Part shown: positions 44,729 to 57,749 of the stretch, piece after piece
Numbering within the stretch: the first letter of the stretch is position 1
Layout: the number at the start of each line of letters is the position of its first letter
From: Hirsutella rhossiliensis
Taxonomy: Eukaryota > Ascomycota > Sordariomycetes > Hypocreales > Ophiocordycipitaceae
Assembly: GCF_020360975.1 (NCBI RefSeq)
Contig: NW_025408674.1
Location: 2,976,001-3,040,000, forward strand
Direction of reading: 5' to 3'
DNA length: 64,000 bases
Program-made: the position numbers and the translations under genes
Notes under the pieces: generated by a model
The model's input: the letters and a program-made list of their open reading frames with translations, nothing else
Told to the model about the DNA's origin: nothing
Databases searched by the model: none

Positions 44729-45703
44729 AATAAGTTCCGCGCTTTACTAAGTAGGAGGCTATATTCCGTTAAGCTAACTTCTATAATAGATATATCTACC
44801 TCTCCCTCTCTTACCTCCTCCTTCTTAAAGCGTATAGAGTCGTTTATCGACGCTATACTAGCCGCGGCCGACGATAACTCCGCCGCTACCGCCGCTCCTA
44901 CCTACGCCGCTACTACCGCTCCTACTACCGCCGCCGCCGCCTCTACTACGCTATTTGCCCTTACGTCGCCCCTTAGGGTAACGATACTATCCCCGCCGCT
45001 ACCCGTAATACCTAGCCCCTTAGCCCCCGCCTCTATCTCTACTACCCTTATAAGTCTATAGTTAAGTAAGCGTAATAAACGTTATCTACTAACCTCCTAT
45101 AGTATAAGCGCTAAGTATAGGCCGGCGCCGCCCGCTCGGCCCCCTATATATATTATATATTATAGGAGCTCGACTACTCTAACTAGGCCGGGCGCCGCCG
45201 CGGCGGTAGCTACTACTAATACGCGCGCGCCGGCCGCGCCTATAAGGCGGCGCCTCTTATCTTACTCGCTATAGCGTTAGCTTAAAAGGCTAGCTCGTAT
45301 AGGTAGGCGTAGGGGGCTACTAAGAAGCGCCTTACCGCCGCCGCCGCCGCCTACTATAACCTCTACGCCCTTAAGCGATAAGGCCTTATACCTAAGTAGG
45401 TCCTTACTCCTCTACTCCTTTACTTCTACCTCTAACGTACCCGGTGCTAGGGATACCGCCTCCGTTACCCTATCGGCGGTCCCTTTAGCCGTGCCCGCTT
45501 CTACTACCGCCGCTGCCCCTACCGCCGCCGCTAGCCGCTGCCCTTTTACCCTTAGAGCCGCTACCGCCGCCGACTAGCTTATATGCTTAGAGGGCCGCCT
45601 TAGCGCCTTAGAGACCGCCGCCGCTATTAATAAGAAAGAGAAGGCTAATAAGGACGATAGTAATAAAGATAATAATAAGAGTAATAATAATAATAAGAAA
45701 TAG
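44729..45703 (+). pseudogene. Antisense open region in gypsy A3 (Ala/Pro/Thr-rich, acidic-basic tail)
   Basis: Not recognised. On the strand opposite to gag-pol, between integrase and the 3' LTR, one frame of 324 codons has only about four internal stops, all TAG, in a region where other frames have many more. The predicted product is rich in Ala, Thr, Pro and Ser (runs such as TAAAAS and LPPPPPT), then has a leucine-containing segment (CLEGRLSALETAAAINKKEK) and a tail of Asn, Lys and Asp ending at 45,703. GC content is well above the rest of the element. It could be an antisense ORF, as reported in some plant Ty3 elements, or a captured fragment. Confidence 0.45.
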
Positions 45704-45749
45704 AACTAAGTAGTTTAAGGGCTTTACTTTATAATAAACGCTATTTTTA

Positions 45750-48700
45750 TCTTTACTTATACTATTACGCTTATATTACTTATATTACTATAACTACCCC
45801 CTTTACTTTACTTACTTTATAGTCTTAGCCTAGGCCGCTATTAGTAGTCTATTAGTTTATTATTTTTACTTACTAGTTTATATAGGGCCTTAAACTTATT
45901 AAGGGCTATAGCTCCTATAAACTTATATATAGGTTCTTATATAGGGTCGAGGTACCTATACTACTTAATAAGAACCTCCTAGCGTTTTCCTTAGCCTACC
46001 TTCTTTTAGCGTATAGCCTATATCTCTTTAACCTTAAATTTATTATCCCCTTTTATCTTAAATATAGGCAGTTAAGCGTCTACTACTTCTTATCTAAGTA
46101 ATAGGTTAAAAGAAGCTTAGTAAAGGAGGTTAACGTTAACCTTATTATAGACCCCTATTAAGAGACTATTAAGCTTAACTACCTATAAGCTAATAACCTT
46201 TTATACTATAAACTTTATATATAGCTAGTTTAGCTTCTTCTTTAATTACGCTAACTTATAGTTATAAAGGTCGAGCTATATTTTATCTCTTACTATAAAC
46301 CTATCTACTAGTGCCTTAGTCTTATTAGCGTGCTGCTCTTAATCCTATACTATAGCGGCTATTATAGATTAATAGTATTTTATAGTTTCTTATAGCTTCT
46401 ATATAAATATAGAAGCGCGGCTCTTTAGTAATATACTATTATACTACTCCGCTACTATATCCGCGGTAAATAAGATTAAGGAGGGCGGCTTAAAGCTATA
46501 TATTACGAAGAAAGGGGCTATTTTAATAGAAGTTTATAGTTTACTATTTAACGCGAGCTAGGTAGCGGGGAGCTAGCGGTCCTAGTCTACTTAGTTATAG
46601 GCTATAACTACTTATAGGTATACCTACGCTTCCTAGTTAACCTTCTTAGGTCCCTTATTAGTTTATAAGTAATAAGCTATACTAAGTAGCTATATAATCT
46701 AAAGTAGCCGGTATAAGTACTATTAAAAGTAGCTAGTTTAGTTCGACCCTTTATCGCTTATAATAAAGGCCGGCTAGCTATATAAGCGGGCTTAGTATTA
46801 AAGGAAGCGCTTTATATAAGCTTCTATATCTATAGATAGTATTAGCTCTAGTACTATTAATTTACTAAGTTAGTCCTTAATTACCTATATATAGCGGTTA
46901 CTACCCTTTATAAGTAGGAGGTCTATTATAAATTTTATCTATATATATATATAGAACCGGTCTAGTACTAAAAGCTACTTTAGTAGCCCTTTAAGCTACG
47001 CCCTTTAGATCTTTATATAGCTATAGATATTATAGTTATAAAGGAAGCAACGAACGTAGTACTATAAGAGGGGCTAGTAAAAGTCTCTTATAAGGCCTAT
47101 TACTATACCTTACTTACTTAGGTAACCTACGATACTAGAGTTATAGATAAGTTAAACTAGCCTCCCTTAAAGCTCGTTTTATTTATCTAGCTCTAGCGGT
47201 CTCTCCTTCTCCTTAGCTTTTATAATATATAGTATACTAGGTACCTATAGTCTCCCCCGCTAGTATAGATACCCTTATAGGTTAATATAGTAGTTAGCTA
47301 CCTATACCTTTAGCTTTAGCTTTAGATCTAAGTATTAAGCGCTAAACTTAACGGCGCGGCGTACGCCCTTATAAGTACGGTCTAGAGCCGCTATCCTATC
47401 CTATAAGCGTTAAAGGGCCTTATCTTAGAACACTCTCGCCGCGCGCGCTCTTAGGCTAGTCTATCCCCCCTTACCGAACTAAGGTAAGGGCGTAGGGGGA
47501 AGCTTATTTACTAGCACCGCGTCTTCCTTTACTAAGGAAGCTCTTATATAAGTCTATAGTACTTCCTATAAGATAAGCTATAAATCTTAGGCCTTAATAT
47601 CCGCTCTTATTAGCTAGTCTTAATCCCTTTAAGAAAGCGCGTCTAGGACCGCGGAGCCCCGCTTAAAGCGGTACTTAATCGAGAAGTTAAAGTATAAGAG
47701 ATACTCTACTTAGTAGGCTTACTACTCTAAGAGGTACTAGCGAGTTATAAAGTACTTAAGGTTCTTATAGTCTATAAGAACCTCGAAGCTCTTATAGCTC
47801 TAAAGCTCCGCTTACTATTACTTAAGGTAGCTAATAATCGCTAGTATCTCTTTATTATAAATAGCGTAATTCCGCTTTACTAAGGTTAGCTTATAGGAGT
47901 AGAACGCTACTAGTTACTTCTACCTATCTACCTCTTAAGAGAGCGTTTCTCTAAGTACCTAGCTACTATAGTCCGCTTTAACTAATATAGACTAGTTAAA
48001 GTCCTACTAAAGTAGTACTAAGGCTTAAGAGAATAGGTCCTTAAGCGTATAGAACGCTCCTTTCTATATAGGCCCCTAGTAAAAAGCGGTCTACTTCCTA
48101 GTAATCTTATTTAAGGGCATTATAATATAAGAGAAGCCCTTAATAAATATCCTATAATAGTTCGCGAACCTAAGAAAGCTCTATATACTTATCTATATAG
48201 TTAGGGTAGCTTAGTCTTAAATCGCCTAGATCTTTATAGGATCCGCCTATATACCTATGCCTATATAAATAATAAAGCCTAGGTACTTAACCCTCTTAAC
48301 CTTAAATTCGTACTTATCTAAGTTAAGGTAAAGCCTATAAAGTTAAAGGCGCTCTAGGACCCTCTATACTTTCTATATATAGTCCTTATAAGAGCCGCTT
48401 ATATAAATAAGGATATTATATATATATATAAAGGCGAACTTATTAAGGAAGTCCTAAAGTATATTATTAATATAACGCTAGAAGGTAGCGGGCGCTCTTA
48501 AGGGGCTAAAGGGCGTTATAAGCTACTTAAATAAGCTATAGTATATATAGAACGCTATCTTCTACTTATTACCCTTTAAGATCTATACCTTATAGAACGC
48601 TTATTTTATATCTAGCTTTATAAACTACTTTACTTTTAAAAGGTTATAGAGCGTATCTAGGATTAAGGGTAAAGGGTAGCGGTCCGGCCTTATAATTACG

Positions 48701-49000
48701 TTTAGAGCCCTATAGTTATAATAAAACTATATCCCGCCCTTTAGTTTATATATAAATAAGACTAGCGCTCTTACTTTAGAGCTACTTACTTAAATAAAAC
48801 CCTTATCTAAGAGGTCCCTTAGCGTCTTCTTTAGTACTAGTAGCTCTACGTATAATATACTATATAGCGGTCTAAATAGTATAGGTAGTTCCTACCCCTT
48901 CTTATTAATATAGAGTACGATCTTATAGTTTACCCTTAGCTTATATAGATTAAGCTTATTTACTTTCTAAGACTTAAATAGCGGTAGGAGGTTATAAAAG
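45750..49000 (-). pseudogene. pol remnant of gypsy A3 (RT, RNase H, integrase)
   Basis: The minus strand reads as a Ty3 RT at about 48,380-48,690: DRYPLPLILDTL, then KYFIKLDIK where KYFTKLDIR is usual, APATF, and an active-site block NILIY, where DDILIY is expected. Integrase lies further left. Stops are TAG/TAA. The same protein is found in A2 at about 5,600-6,445. Exact borders of protease, RNase H and integrase are not resolved. Confidence 0.75.
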
Positions 49001-50839
49001 CGCTTTAGTATCTACTACTATAGCTTAGAGGGCGACTTTAGCTTCTTCGCTTAAAGGGCCTTATCGATATCCGCTAGGCTAACTATATAGACCGCTATAT
49101 TAGCTACTACCTAGCTTTCCTCCTACTCTAACTATTATACGGTTCTTATAAAGATAGAGGTAAGGACTTCTTATACTAAGTATAAAGCTCGTACGCTTAG
49201 TCCTATACTTATAAAACTATTATTATAGCGCACCTACTATTATATAGGCTTAAACTATAGCTTCTTTTAGTATAAAACTAAGTATAACTCTATATATAAT
49301 AACTAGGGTTTCCTAAGGATTAAGGGAAACTTTAGTTAAGGGATTATATAGGCTATAATAAGCTTACGGTAACCGTCGACCTTTATAGCTAGCTATATAA
49401 TACCCTTAATTACTATACCCTCTATCGCGCCTAGGGCGCTCTTTACTTACCTTAGGGCGATCTTTTCTACTAGTACTTATATCTCTTATATAAGCGTCTC
49501 GTTAACTATAGCGTAGTACTAGTAGCCCTCGTTTATAAGAGCAGCGATAGGTAAGGAGTTATTAACTATAATCTATATTAAAGTAAGCTCCTTTTTTATA
49601 TAGGCGGATAATTCTTCCTTTTCTTTTACTAGTACTAGTAATTAAGGCTTTAGAGCCTATCTTTACTTTAGAGCTACTCTTTTTCCTCTAAGCTTAAGGG
49701 AGCGGAGTCCTCTTTATCGTTTAAGGTAAGGAGCAGTTCTATCTTCGCTACTTAAACTACTATAGGCCGCTTAGCTAAAAGGAAGGGGTATTTTAATATA
49801 AAGTATATAAACGCGCTATAACGTAGGTAGCGGCCGTTAGCTTTCCTTTTCTTAATTTCCTTACTTATTACTTACTTTGCCCGCTACTTAGAGAGCGGGA
49901 TAGTATAAGGGATATTTAATAACGACTTCCTACTACGTTTAGCTTAGTCTATATAAGTAGCCGATATTAAGGTATCTTTATTAGTATTAATAGTTAGCTA
50001 TTCCTCTTATAAAAGGGCGGTAATCCTATTACCGCTATATAGCATACGCTTATAAAGTTTTTAAAAATATAGCGTTTACTTATAGCCCTATACTATCTTT
50101 ATTAACCAGCTTATATACTCGCTATAGTTAGTAGGTATAATTATAAGGATAAGTAGCTCTTATAAGGCTAGCGTAATTAAGTTCTATAACTATATAAGCT
50201 TTGCGCTATCTTCCTATACTATAGTTCCCGCCGCTTATAAGAGCGTCTCTTTAAAGTTAAGGAGGAATTCGCTAAAGGTCTACCTATCCCTTTACTTAAA
50301 GGTCTATAGCCTATCTTATACCTTCTCCCGCTCCTATACGTTACTAAACGTATATATAAGGTATTAAAAGAAGTCCTATAGGTCGCGTCTACCTTTAAGG
50401 CCGCCCTTATCTTAGAATCTAGAGATCCGCTATATTTAAGGCTCCGGTAGCGTATAAAGGAGCGAATACTACGCTATATTACGATAGCCGTTTAAGCCCT
50501 ATTTCTCGTTTATTATAAACTTTATTTATAGCTAGCTAAGGAAGAAGTAAAAGGACTTAGGCTTACTATCTTAAGTTAGCTAAGGAAGCGGCTTTTATAT
50601 TAGTAGTACCGCCGCTATAACTAGTATTACTAAGGTTATAGGGGTTAACGCTAGTCTCGTAGATAGCTCCCTTAGTATAGCGAGAACCTCGTTCTTCTTA
50701 CTAGCCGTCGCGCTTTTAATCGCTTCTAGGATAGCTATAATACTTCCTATCCGCTTAAGGGGTAGCGGGGTACTCCCTTAAAGAAGCGGTACCCTTTTTA
50801 AGGAGATATCTATTAAATCTATTAGTTAATAGCTTATAC

Positions 50840-51025
50840 TATTATAGAGTAAGTAAAGGCGTATATATAGGTACTGTTTATAGGATAATATTAATAAGCT
50901 ATATAGAGCTCTTCTATACGCGGCTAGCCCGCCCTTATATATATAGGATCTAGCCCTTTATATATAACTATATAGCTTAGGCTATAGCCTAAGCCTATTA
51001 CCTATAATAGTTAAAGACTCTTATA
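50840..51025 (-). repeat. 5' LTR of gypsy A3 (186 bp)
   Basis: Matches 44,041-44,226; followed by the target duplication TAGGG. Confidence 0.9.
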
Positions 51026-51042
51026 TAGGGTCGCTATAGATC

Positions 51043-51268
51043 TATTAAATAAACTATATAATAATATTATAGCTATATTACTAATAATTAAAGTAATAGT
51101 ATCGAACATTATAAAAAATAACGTTACTAAGTAGCTTAGGTAGTAAGTAGTAATATCGCTACCTAAGGTAAAACTAAAGTACTATTAAAAGTAAACTTCT
51201 TACTATAATTTAAATAGATAATTAATTATCTTTTTTTATTTACTATAACTTAGTAGTTTTAATTAATA
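51043..51268 (+). repeat. 5' LTR of copia C
   Basis: The first ~165 bp match 57,248-57,412. The end is placed at 51,268 because a primer-binding-site-like GTTATAAGCTT follows. Confidence 0.6.
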
Positions 51269-51922
51269 GTTATAAGCTTAAAAGGATAATCTCTTAGAAC
51301 TCTACTAAGTATTATTATTATTATTTTACCCTCGAAGGTAAGATATCTAATATAATAGTATCGTTAACCTCTACTACTATATAAACTAAGCGCACGATCT
51401 TAATAGGCTTAAAGAACTAAGATAAGTAGATAAGAGACCTAGAGTCTCGCGTAGATAAGAGAATTTATAATCTTTTATTTAAAGACGATATATAACCCTT
51501 TTAGCTTCTAAGAAGACCTAAATTTACTAACTTTAAGCTAGATACTATAAGATATACTAATCTAAACCTAGATTAATAGAAAAGTTATACTACTATAGTT
51601 ACTAACTATAAGTCTAGAAAAATAAAATATTACCTTTAAGCTAAGCTAATTAAAAAGGTATAAATTACTATTAATAAGAGTATTAATACCTTTAAGGCTT
51701 AGACCCTACGTTCTTAAGATAAGCTAAGAAGCTAGATTAAAACCCTTAAGACCTTAACTACTCTTTTTAGCGGTTTTATAGTTAAACGAATCCGGAATAA
51801 ATATAACGCTTATTTCTAGGCTTATAAGGGACTTAAATAACTATCCCCTTAGCTAGATAAGTAAAAGGAAGTTATATAAGATAGAACGACCTATTATATT
51901 CCTAAAGTTATTAGCGGCTAAT

Positions 51923-52619
51923 TATAGGAATATACCCTTATATTCCTATTTTACTGTTATAAAGAAATAATAAGTATAGGGAGGCTTTATAGAATAAGCT
52001 AGTAAAAAGAGGCTCTATAATACAGTCTAACGGAATAACCCTTAAAAGACAAAGACCTCTACTAGATATCTATACCTTCCTCTAGGAAAAGCGGGTCAGG
52101 ATAAGCCTATCCTTACAAATAAAAATATGCATAAAATGCATAAGTTAATTACGAGCAGAACGGATACCCTATTGCCTATTTTGGCCTAGCGGTTCCGAAG
52201 ATATCCGCGATACGAGAATAGGTAGGGCATAGAACATTCTAGTTAAATCCACTACTTATGCTAGAACCCATAGTCTTACGTTAACCATCACGCTAGATTT
52301 AGACTACCTACTAAGTTAGGAAGATATACTATAGATAGAGCTTTTTAAGCACTATAGAATATACTAGAAAGCTAACTAATTAGTCTACTAGTAGGCGAGC
52401 AATAGCCTATAAAAGACGAAGGATTTCCCTGGGAGTAGTAGATAGAATAAGTAAGTTCGCATATATCTTTTGCAACGCTATTCTTTTAATATATTATTCA
52501 GCCCCTTATATACTCGTTATAAATTCCGGACAAAATCCTACCCTATACTCCTTCGACCGATCTTTCCGCTTACGTTATCGATTACCTAATTCTACGCTTA
52601 TTGCTTATACCTTCTTATA
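51923..52619 (+). repeat. Solo LTR, 697 bp, inside copia C
   Basis: Full-length match to 9,640-10,336, flanked by the 5-bp duplication CTAAT (51,918-51,922 and 52,620-52,624). Ends TATAGGAATA...CTTCTTATA. It keeps more CpA/TpG than its surroundings (ATGCATAAAATGCATAAG), so it is a later arrival. Confidence 0.9.
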
Positions 52620-52624
52620 CTAAT

Positions 52625-55600
52625 AGCTAAGGGATATCTTATAGCTAGTAAGACTAATTAGTAATAAGTACGCGACGAATTTTTAGAACGCTAGTAAGAG
52701 GATAGATAAAAAGGCAGCTTTAATATAGTAATAAGTATCTTAAGTACTTAAACGCTAGTTATTAATAACTCTAACCCTTAATATATAGTAAGGCTATTAA
52801 AGTAGCTTTAATAGTTAAGAACTTTAGAGCTATTAATAAGTCGTATATACGCTAAGAGCTATAGCTAATAACTATAAGTAGTAGTATATAAGCGCTAAGC
52901 GTAGTACTATATTTCTCTTAAACGATTTAAGAAAAGAGACTAATAAGTCCCTACTAATATAAGATAGGAAGAAAGGTAGGACTATATTAAGTAAAACCTA
53001 GACTATAGCTATTAAATGCCCTACTTATAGATTAAGGGGGTATAGTCTTAGCGATTACTAGTAGTATTAAAAGATTTAAGACTTAAAGGAATATTTAAAA
53101 GTAACTAGCTATCTATAAAGTTTTAGGAAGCCTTAGCTATAGATAATAGCCTATAAAAGAAAGTAAAAGAGCTTTAAATCTAAAAAGGGGTAGAAGATAT
53201 AACTAATTAATAACTAAGGACTAAACGACTTATTAAGGTAGCTAATACGGCCTTAGTAACTAGTTTAAACGACTACCCGCTTAGGCTCTTAATAATTATT
53301 AACTCTAGAGCTACTCTATATATTTCTAACTACCTTTATAAGTTCTAATCTTTTAAGAAAGTAAGGGGCGAATATATTATTACTAGAAACATAGAAGTTA
53401 AAATCCTAGGATATAGTAGGATTAACCTAACTCTTATAAAGCCCGATAGGTTATAAGGGCTTTTATATCTTAAGTATATAGCCTACTACCCTACCTTTAT
53501 AATAAGCCTTATATCCTTTTAGTATTTTTTAAACTAAGGAATATATTAGGATATCTTAAAGACTCTTAGACGGCTAGTTTATAAGAGCGGTAGGACTATT
53601 AGTTTATTAAAACTAAAATCCAGCTAATTTATTCTTAGCTATTAACCTATATTAAAAGATAATATTAAGGTAGCTTTTATAAGTAAGTAAGTAAGAGCTT
53701 TATCTAAGGACCTTAGACCGGCCTCCCTTAGTAATAGTCTACTCTAGTATAAATAAATAGGTTATCTAAGACCCTTAACCCTCGAAAAGCTTAAGATAAG
53801 CTTACTAAGAGTCCGATTAAGAGGTCTAAGAATAAGTAAGTACTAAGCCTATAGCTAAGCTAAGATATATTATTAAATTATATAGAGACCGCCGACCTAT
53901 ATAAGGGACTAGCCTTATTAAGAACTCTAGACTAACTAGACCGATCTAGATCTTAATTTTAAAGACTATATATAAATTATATTTATTATAGATACCTATT
54001 TAAGCGTAGTCTTCTTTTATTTTATATAGACCTATAGATTAAACTAAGAGAGCCTAGCTATTCTTAGGGACTTTATAGACTAGATAGAAAATAGACACGG
54101 ATTTTATACTAAGGTTATATAATTAGATAGCGAGCTTTTTACTAAAAGGGTCTAAGGCTAGCTAAGGTAATAGGGAATAATAATAGAAAAGTCGGCCGCT
54201 AATACCCTAGCTTAGAATAGAGGTACTAAAAGGTTAAGGGGTACTATAATAGAAAAATCCTAAGTAATATAGATTTCGGCTAACCTACCTTATAACCTTT
54301 AAATAGAAATTATTAAAGCTACTTATTACTTTAAGAATAAGACCCCTTACGAACCTAATAATTAAAGAATACTATATAAGCTATTCTTTAAGAAATAGCT
54401 ATAGCTAGTATACTTAAAGGCTTATAGCTACTAGGCCTATATAATAATATTAAAAGCCTAGCTTAAGTAAAGGCGACTATAAAAGTTAGACCTAAGAGCT
54501 TATTTCGGCTACTTAGTTAGCTACGAATCGTTTAATATCTTTAAGATTTAGGTGCTATATAAAGGGAGGGTTATCTTAACTAAAGACGTTATTTTTAATA
54601 AAGGCACCTTCTTTAATAAAAAGGATATATAGCCCGAACTACTAAAGACTATTTACTAGCTAGTATAGAAGGTAGAATTCCTAGAAAGTTAATAATCTAA
54701 CGCTTAGGCCTTAAAAGAAGAGATTAAAGATAACGCTTAAAGTACTATTTTTATTAATATAGATAAATAAGGAAATAAAAACTTAACTAATAAGAAAGAC
54801 TATAATTAGTAAAGAGACCTTAAAATAGCGTTAATCTTACTACCGCTATTAAAGCTTAAAGAGTTACTTAAGGTAGTATTTTTAGTCTATTTATTAGTCT
54901 CTATCTTAAAAGGGGTAAGAGATTAGCTATATCTATAAGAACCCTTAGAATTAGCTACCTTCTTTAACTATATAAAGATAGATTATAAAGACCGTTTTTA
55001 AGATTTTTATCCTATATAGATAAAAGATAGTTTATATAAGGCATTTACTATAAAAAGGCTATTTAAGCTAAATATAGTCTATAAAAGGAGCTTACTAGAT
55101 CCCCTTAAGATAATAAGGGACTTAAAGGTTACTTATATAAGTAAGACTTTATTTAAGCTTAAAAAGATTACCTAGCCTCCTATAAAGTAATAGGTTCCTT
55201 CTTAAAAGTCTTATAAAAGAAGGTAAAAGAGTAATAGGTCCTAAGGTATATATAAGTCTTTATCTATAAAACTAGAAAATATAGCTTTCTCGTTAAGTAT
55301 AAGGTACGCTTAGTTATATATAGTAATTAATAGGTAAAAGGAGACTTACCTACGCGAGCTATAATACTAGCTAGTACTTTATTTCGAGACCTAATAGCTA
55401 TAGCTATTAAATTCGATCTTAAACTTAAATAAATATATATAATTAATACGTTTATTAACTACTTACTAAAAGATAAAGTAGTCTATATAAGAATACTACT
55501 AGGATTTACTAAGCTAGGTAAAGCCCTAAGGCTTCGAAAGGCTCTTTATAGACTATAAAGATCGCTTCTTTTATAATAATAGTACCTTATAAGATCCTTA

Positions 55601-56640
55601 AGAGACCTAAGGTTCTAGATAATCCTATAATAGCCCTACGTTATAATAAGCTAATAGGTTATTATCTTCTTTTATATAGATAATATTATTTAAGCTTATA
55701 GGAAGTTAGACTAAAAGATTATAAAGGTAGCTATTACTAGCCTATAAGAGCGGTATATAGTAAGTAAGCTAAGAGACTTAAAATAGTTCCTAGGGATTTA
55801 TATTATATATAATAAATATAATAAGCTAATTTAGCTAATATAAGATTCCTATATTAATAAGGTTACTAATAAATTCCTTAGTATTAAATATAACTTAAAG
55901 CCTTTAAATATATTAATACTAGTATAAGAGCTTTTTTCTACTCTTATTTAAGTAGATAGGCGATCTAGAAAGCTATATTAGTAGAAAGTTAGCTTTATTT
56001 TATTTATAGTTATTCTATATAACTAGATATAGTCTTTATAGCTTTAAGGCTAGCCCGGTATAATTAAAATCTAGATTAAACGTACTATTAAGTAGCTAAT
56101 AATATTATTTAATATCTCTATAATACTTAGTCCTATAAAATTAAACTAAGTAAGATAAGGACTATAAAAGTATTTCTTTATATAAGTAATACCTTATATA
56201 TAGATAATATACTTAATAAAAGGAGCTTATAGAGCTACTATATATTTTTATTTAGTAGATATATTACTTAAAGAGCTATAAAGTAAGCTACTATAATAAT
56301 ATTAAGTATTAAAGCTAAGCTCCTAGCTCTATTAAAAGTAGCTAAGGAAGCTATCTTTATAAGCCGACTACTTAATAAGCTAGGCCTATATATTTAAGAT
56401 CTATTACTTAATAAGTATAATAATATATAAACGATATAGCTTCTTAGCGAGACTTTAATAAAGCTATTAATAAAGCTATAGAATATTAATATTTATTAAT
56501 ATTAGTTATACTAAGAATACTAAGAAAAGATAATCTAAGTTTAATAGGTTTTAATAGCTTAAATATATATAGATAGCTTATATAAATCCCTACCTAGGCA
56601 ATAGTATAGTAAATTTTAAAGGATACTATAAATAGAAGAT
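52625..56640 (+). pseudogene. copia C polyprotein remnant
   Basis: Plus-strand copia pol. The best part is RT: an NTFINYLL block near 55,446, LGKALRLRKALYRL near 55,525, and the active site YIDN at 55,673-55,684, where YVDD is expected; the second catalytic Asp is Asn. RNase H-like sequence follows to about 56,550. Stops are TAG/TAA at Gln/Trp positions. The gag part (51,300-53,000) is interrupted by the solo LTR and poorly readable. Confidence 0.75.
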
Positions 56641-56645
56641 ATTAT

Positions 56646-56745
56646 TATTAGAAAACGTAGTTATTAGTTATATATATTAATTATAGCGTACCTATTAAAG
56701 CGCGCGTTTTACTTTTACCTATATAGTATAATAGTCTTCGCGATA
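56646..56745 (+). repeat. Left LTR of the 401-bp TRIM
   Basis: 100 bp; starts TATTAGAAAACG, ends CGCGATA. Confidence 0.9.
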
Positions 56746-56946
56746 GTTATAAGCCTAGGAGGGGGTAGTAAACTACCTCCTATAACTTCCGGTAACTATA
56801 TATTATAGGGTAATACTTATAGATAGCTATATACCCCTTTCTCTCTTAGATTTCCCTATGTAATAAGCGCGGTGCTTAGTATTTAACTCCCGCGTTATAG
56901 GCTTAGGTCTAGGAATCTTAGCGGAGCCGCGATACTTAAGGGGGTA

Positions 56947-57046
56947 TATCGGAAAACGCGGTTATTAGTTATATATATTAATTATAGCGTACCTATTAAA
57001 GCGCCCGTTCTACTTTTACCTATATAGCGTAATAGTATTTATAATA
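56947..57046 (+). repeat. Right LTR of the 401-bp TRIM
   Basis: 100 bp; starts TATCGGAAAACG. Differs from the left LTR mainly by C/T and G/A changes. Confidence 0.9.
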
Positions 57047-57247
57047 ATTATAGACTATATTAAACTTAAAACCTATATAGAAAATCTATTTAACTAAATA
57101 AAGGAGTTTTAAGAAAGATAAAGAAATAATCTTATTAAAAGATAAGCTTAACTAAGATATTCCTAAGGGCTAGAGTTACTTAAAAGAACCTTAGCTATAG
57201 TAAAAGAGGTAGCTAAGCCCTCTTACTAAGTCTTAGCTAAGGGGGTA

Positions 57248-57473
57248 TATTAAATAAACTATATAATAATATCGCTATTATATTACTAAGGATTAAAGCG
57301 ATAGTATTAAACGTTTTAAAAAGTAATATTACTTAAGTATCTTAGGTAGTAAGTAGTAATATTATTACTTAAAGTAAAACTAAAGTACTATAAAAAGTAA
57401 ACTATAAAAGGCCTTTAATAAGTTAATATAACTAACTAGTCCTTATACTATTTACTATTAAGAAATAAGAGAA
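57248..57473 (+). repeat. 3' LTR of copia C (end approximate)
   Basis: Starts TATTAAATAAAC directly after a G-run. After about 57,412 it no longer aligns with the 5' LTR, so the stated end assumes equal length. Confidence 0.5.
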
Positions 57474-57749
57474 AGGAAGAAAAAAAGAGAATCTACTAAA
57501 TAAGAGTATAATAGTATTTTATAGCTTCGAGCTAATAAAAGGTTTTAAAAGCTAGGTAGCGTAGCCGTTATTAAAGCGGCTTACTTATTATATTATCTTC
57601 CTCCCTTTTAACGTTTCCTCTTTTATAGGATTATAGTAATTTATATAAAGATAAAGTTATAAATTAAAAGACTTCTTATAAAACTAATATATACTTATAG
57701 CGGGTATATACTATAACTAAAATACTAACTAATACTAGGAATTAATTTA

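Larger units (their letters stand above)
44041..51025 (-). mobile_element. Ty3/gypsy element A, copy A3, full length (6,985 bp)
   Basis: Two 186-bp LTRs (44,041-44,226 and 50,840-51,025) bound the element; flanks TAAGG (44,036-44,040) and TAGGG (51,026-51,030) are a 5-bp target duplication differing by one G-to-A. RT reads on the minus strand, so the right LTR is the 5' LTR. Gag/protease lie at about 49,000-50,800, RT at 47,950-48,700 and RNase H/integrase at 45,750-47,900. It is uninterrupted here, which makes it the reference for the empty sites used to define insertions in A2. Confidence 0.9.
56646..57046 (+). mobile_element. TRIM, 401 bp, with initiator-Met primer site
   Basis: Two 100-bp direct repeats (56,646-56,745 and 56,947-57,046) flank a 201-bp non-coding interior. 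The 5-bp target duplication is ATTAT (56,641-56,645 and 57,047-57,051). The interior begins GTTATAAGCCTAGGAGGGGG, a RIP form of the copia 1 primer-binding site, and ends with the purine tract AAGGGGGTA. It is thus complete for reverse transcription signals but has no genes, and would depend on a copia-type element's enzymes. Confidence 0.9.
51043..57473 (+). mobile_element. Ty1/copia element C, heavily RIPped
   Basis: Two copies of an LTR start TATTAAATAAAC at 51,043 and 57,248; the shared part is readable for about 165 bp. The right copy is preceded by the purine tract AAGGGGGTA. A copia polyprotein reads on the plus strand between them. The element contains a solo LTR (51,923-52,619) and a 401-bp TRIM (56,646-57,046). 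The right end is uncertain because the last part of the LTRs could not be aligned. Confidence 0.75.
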
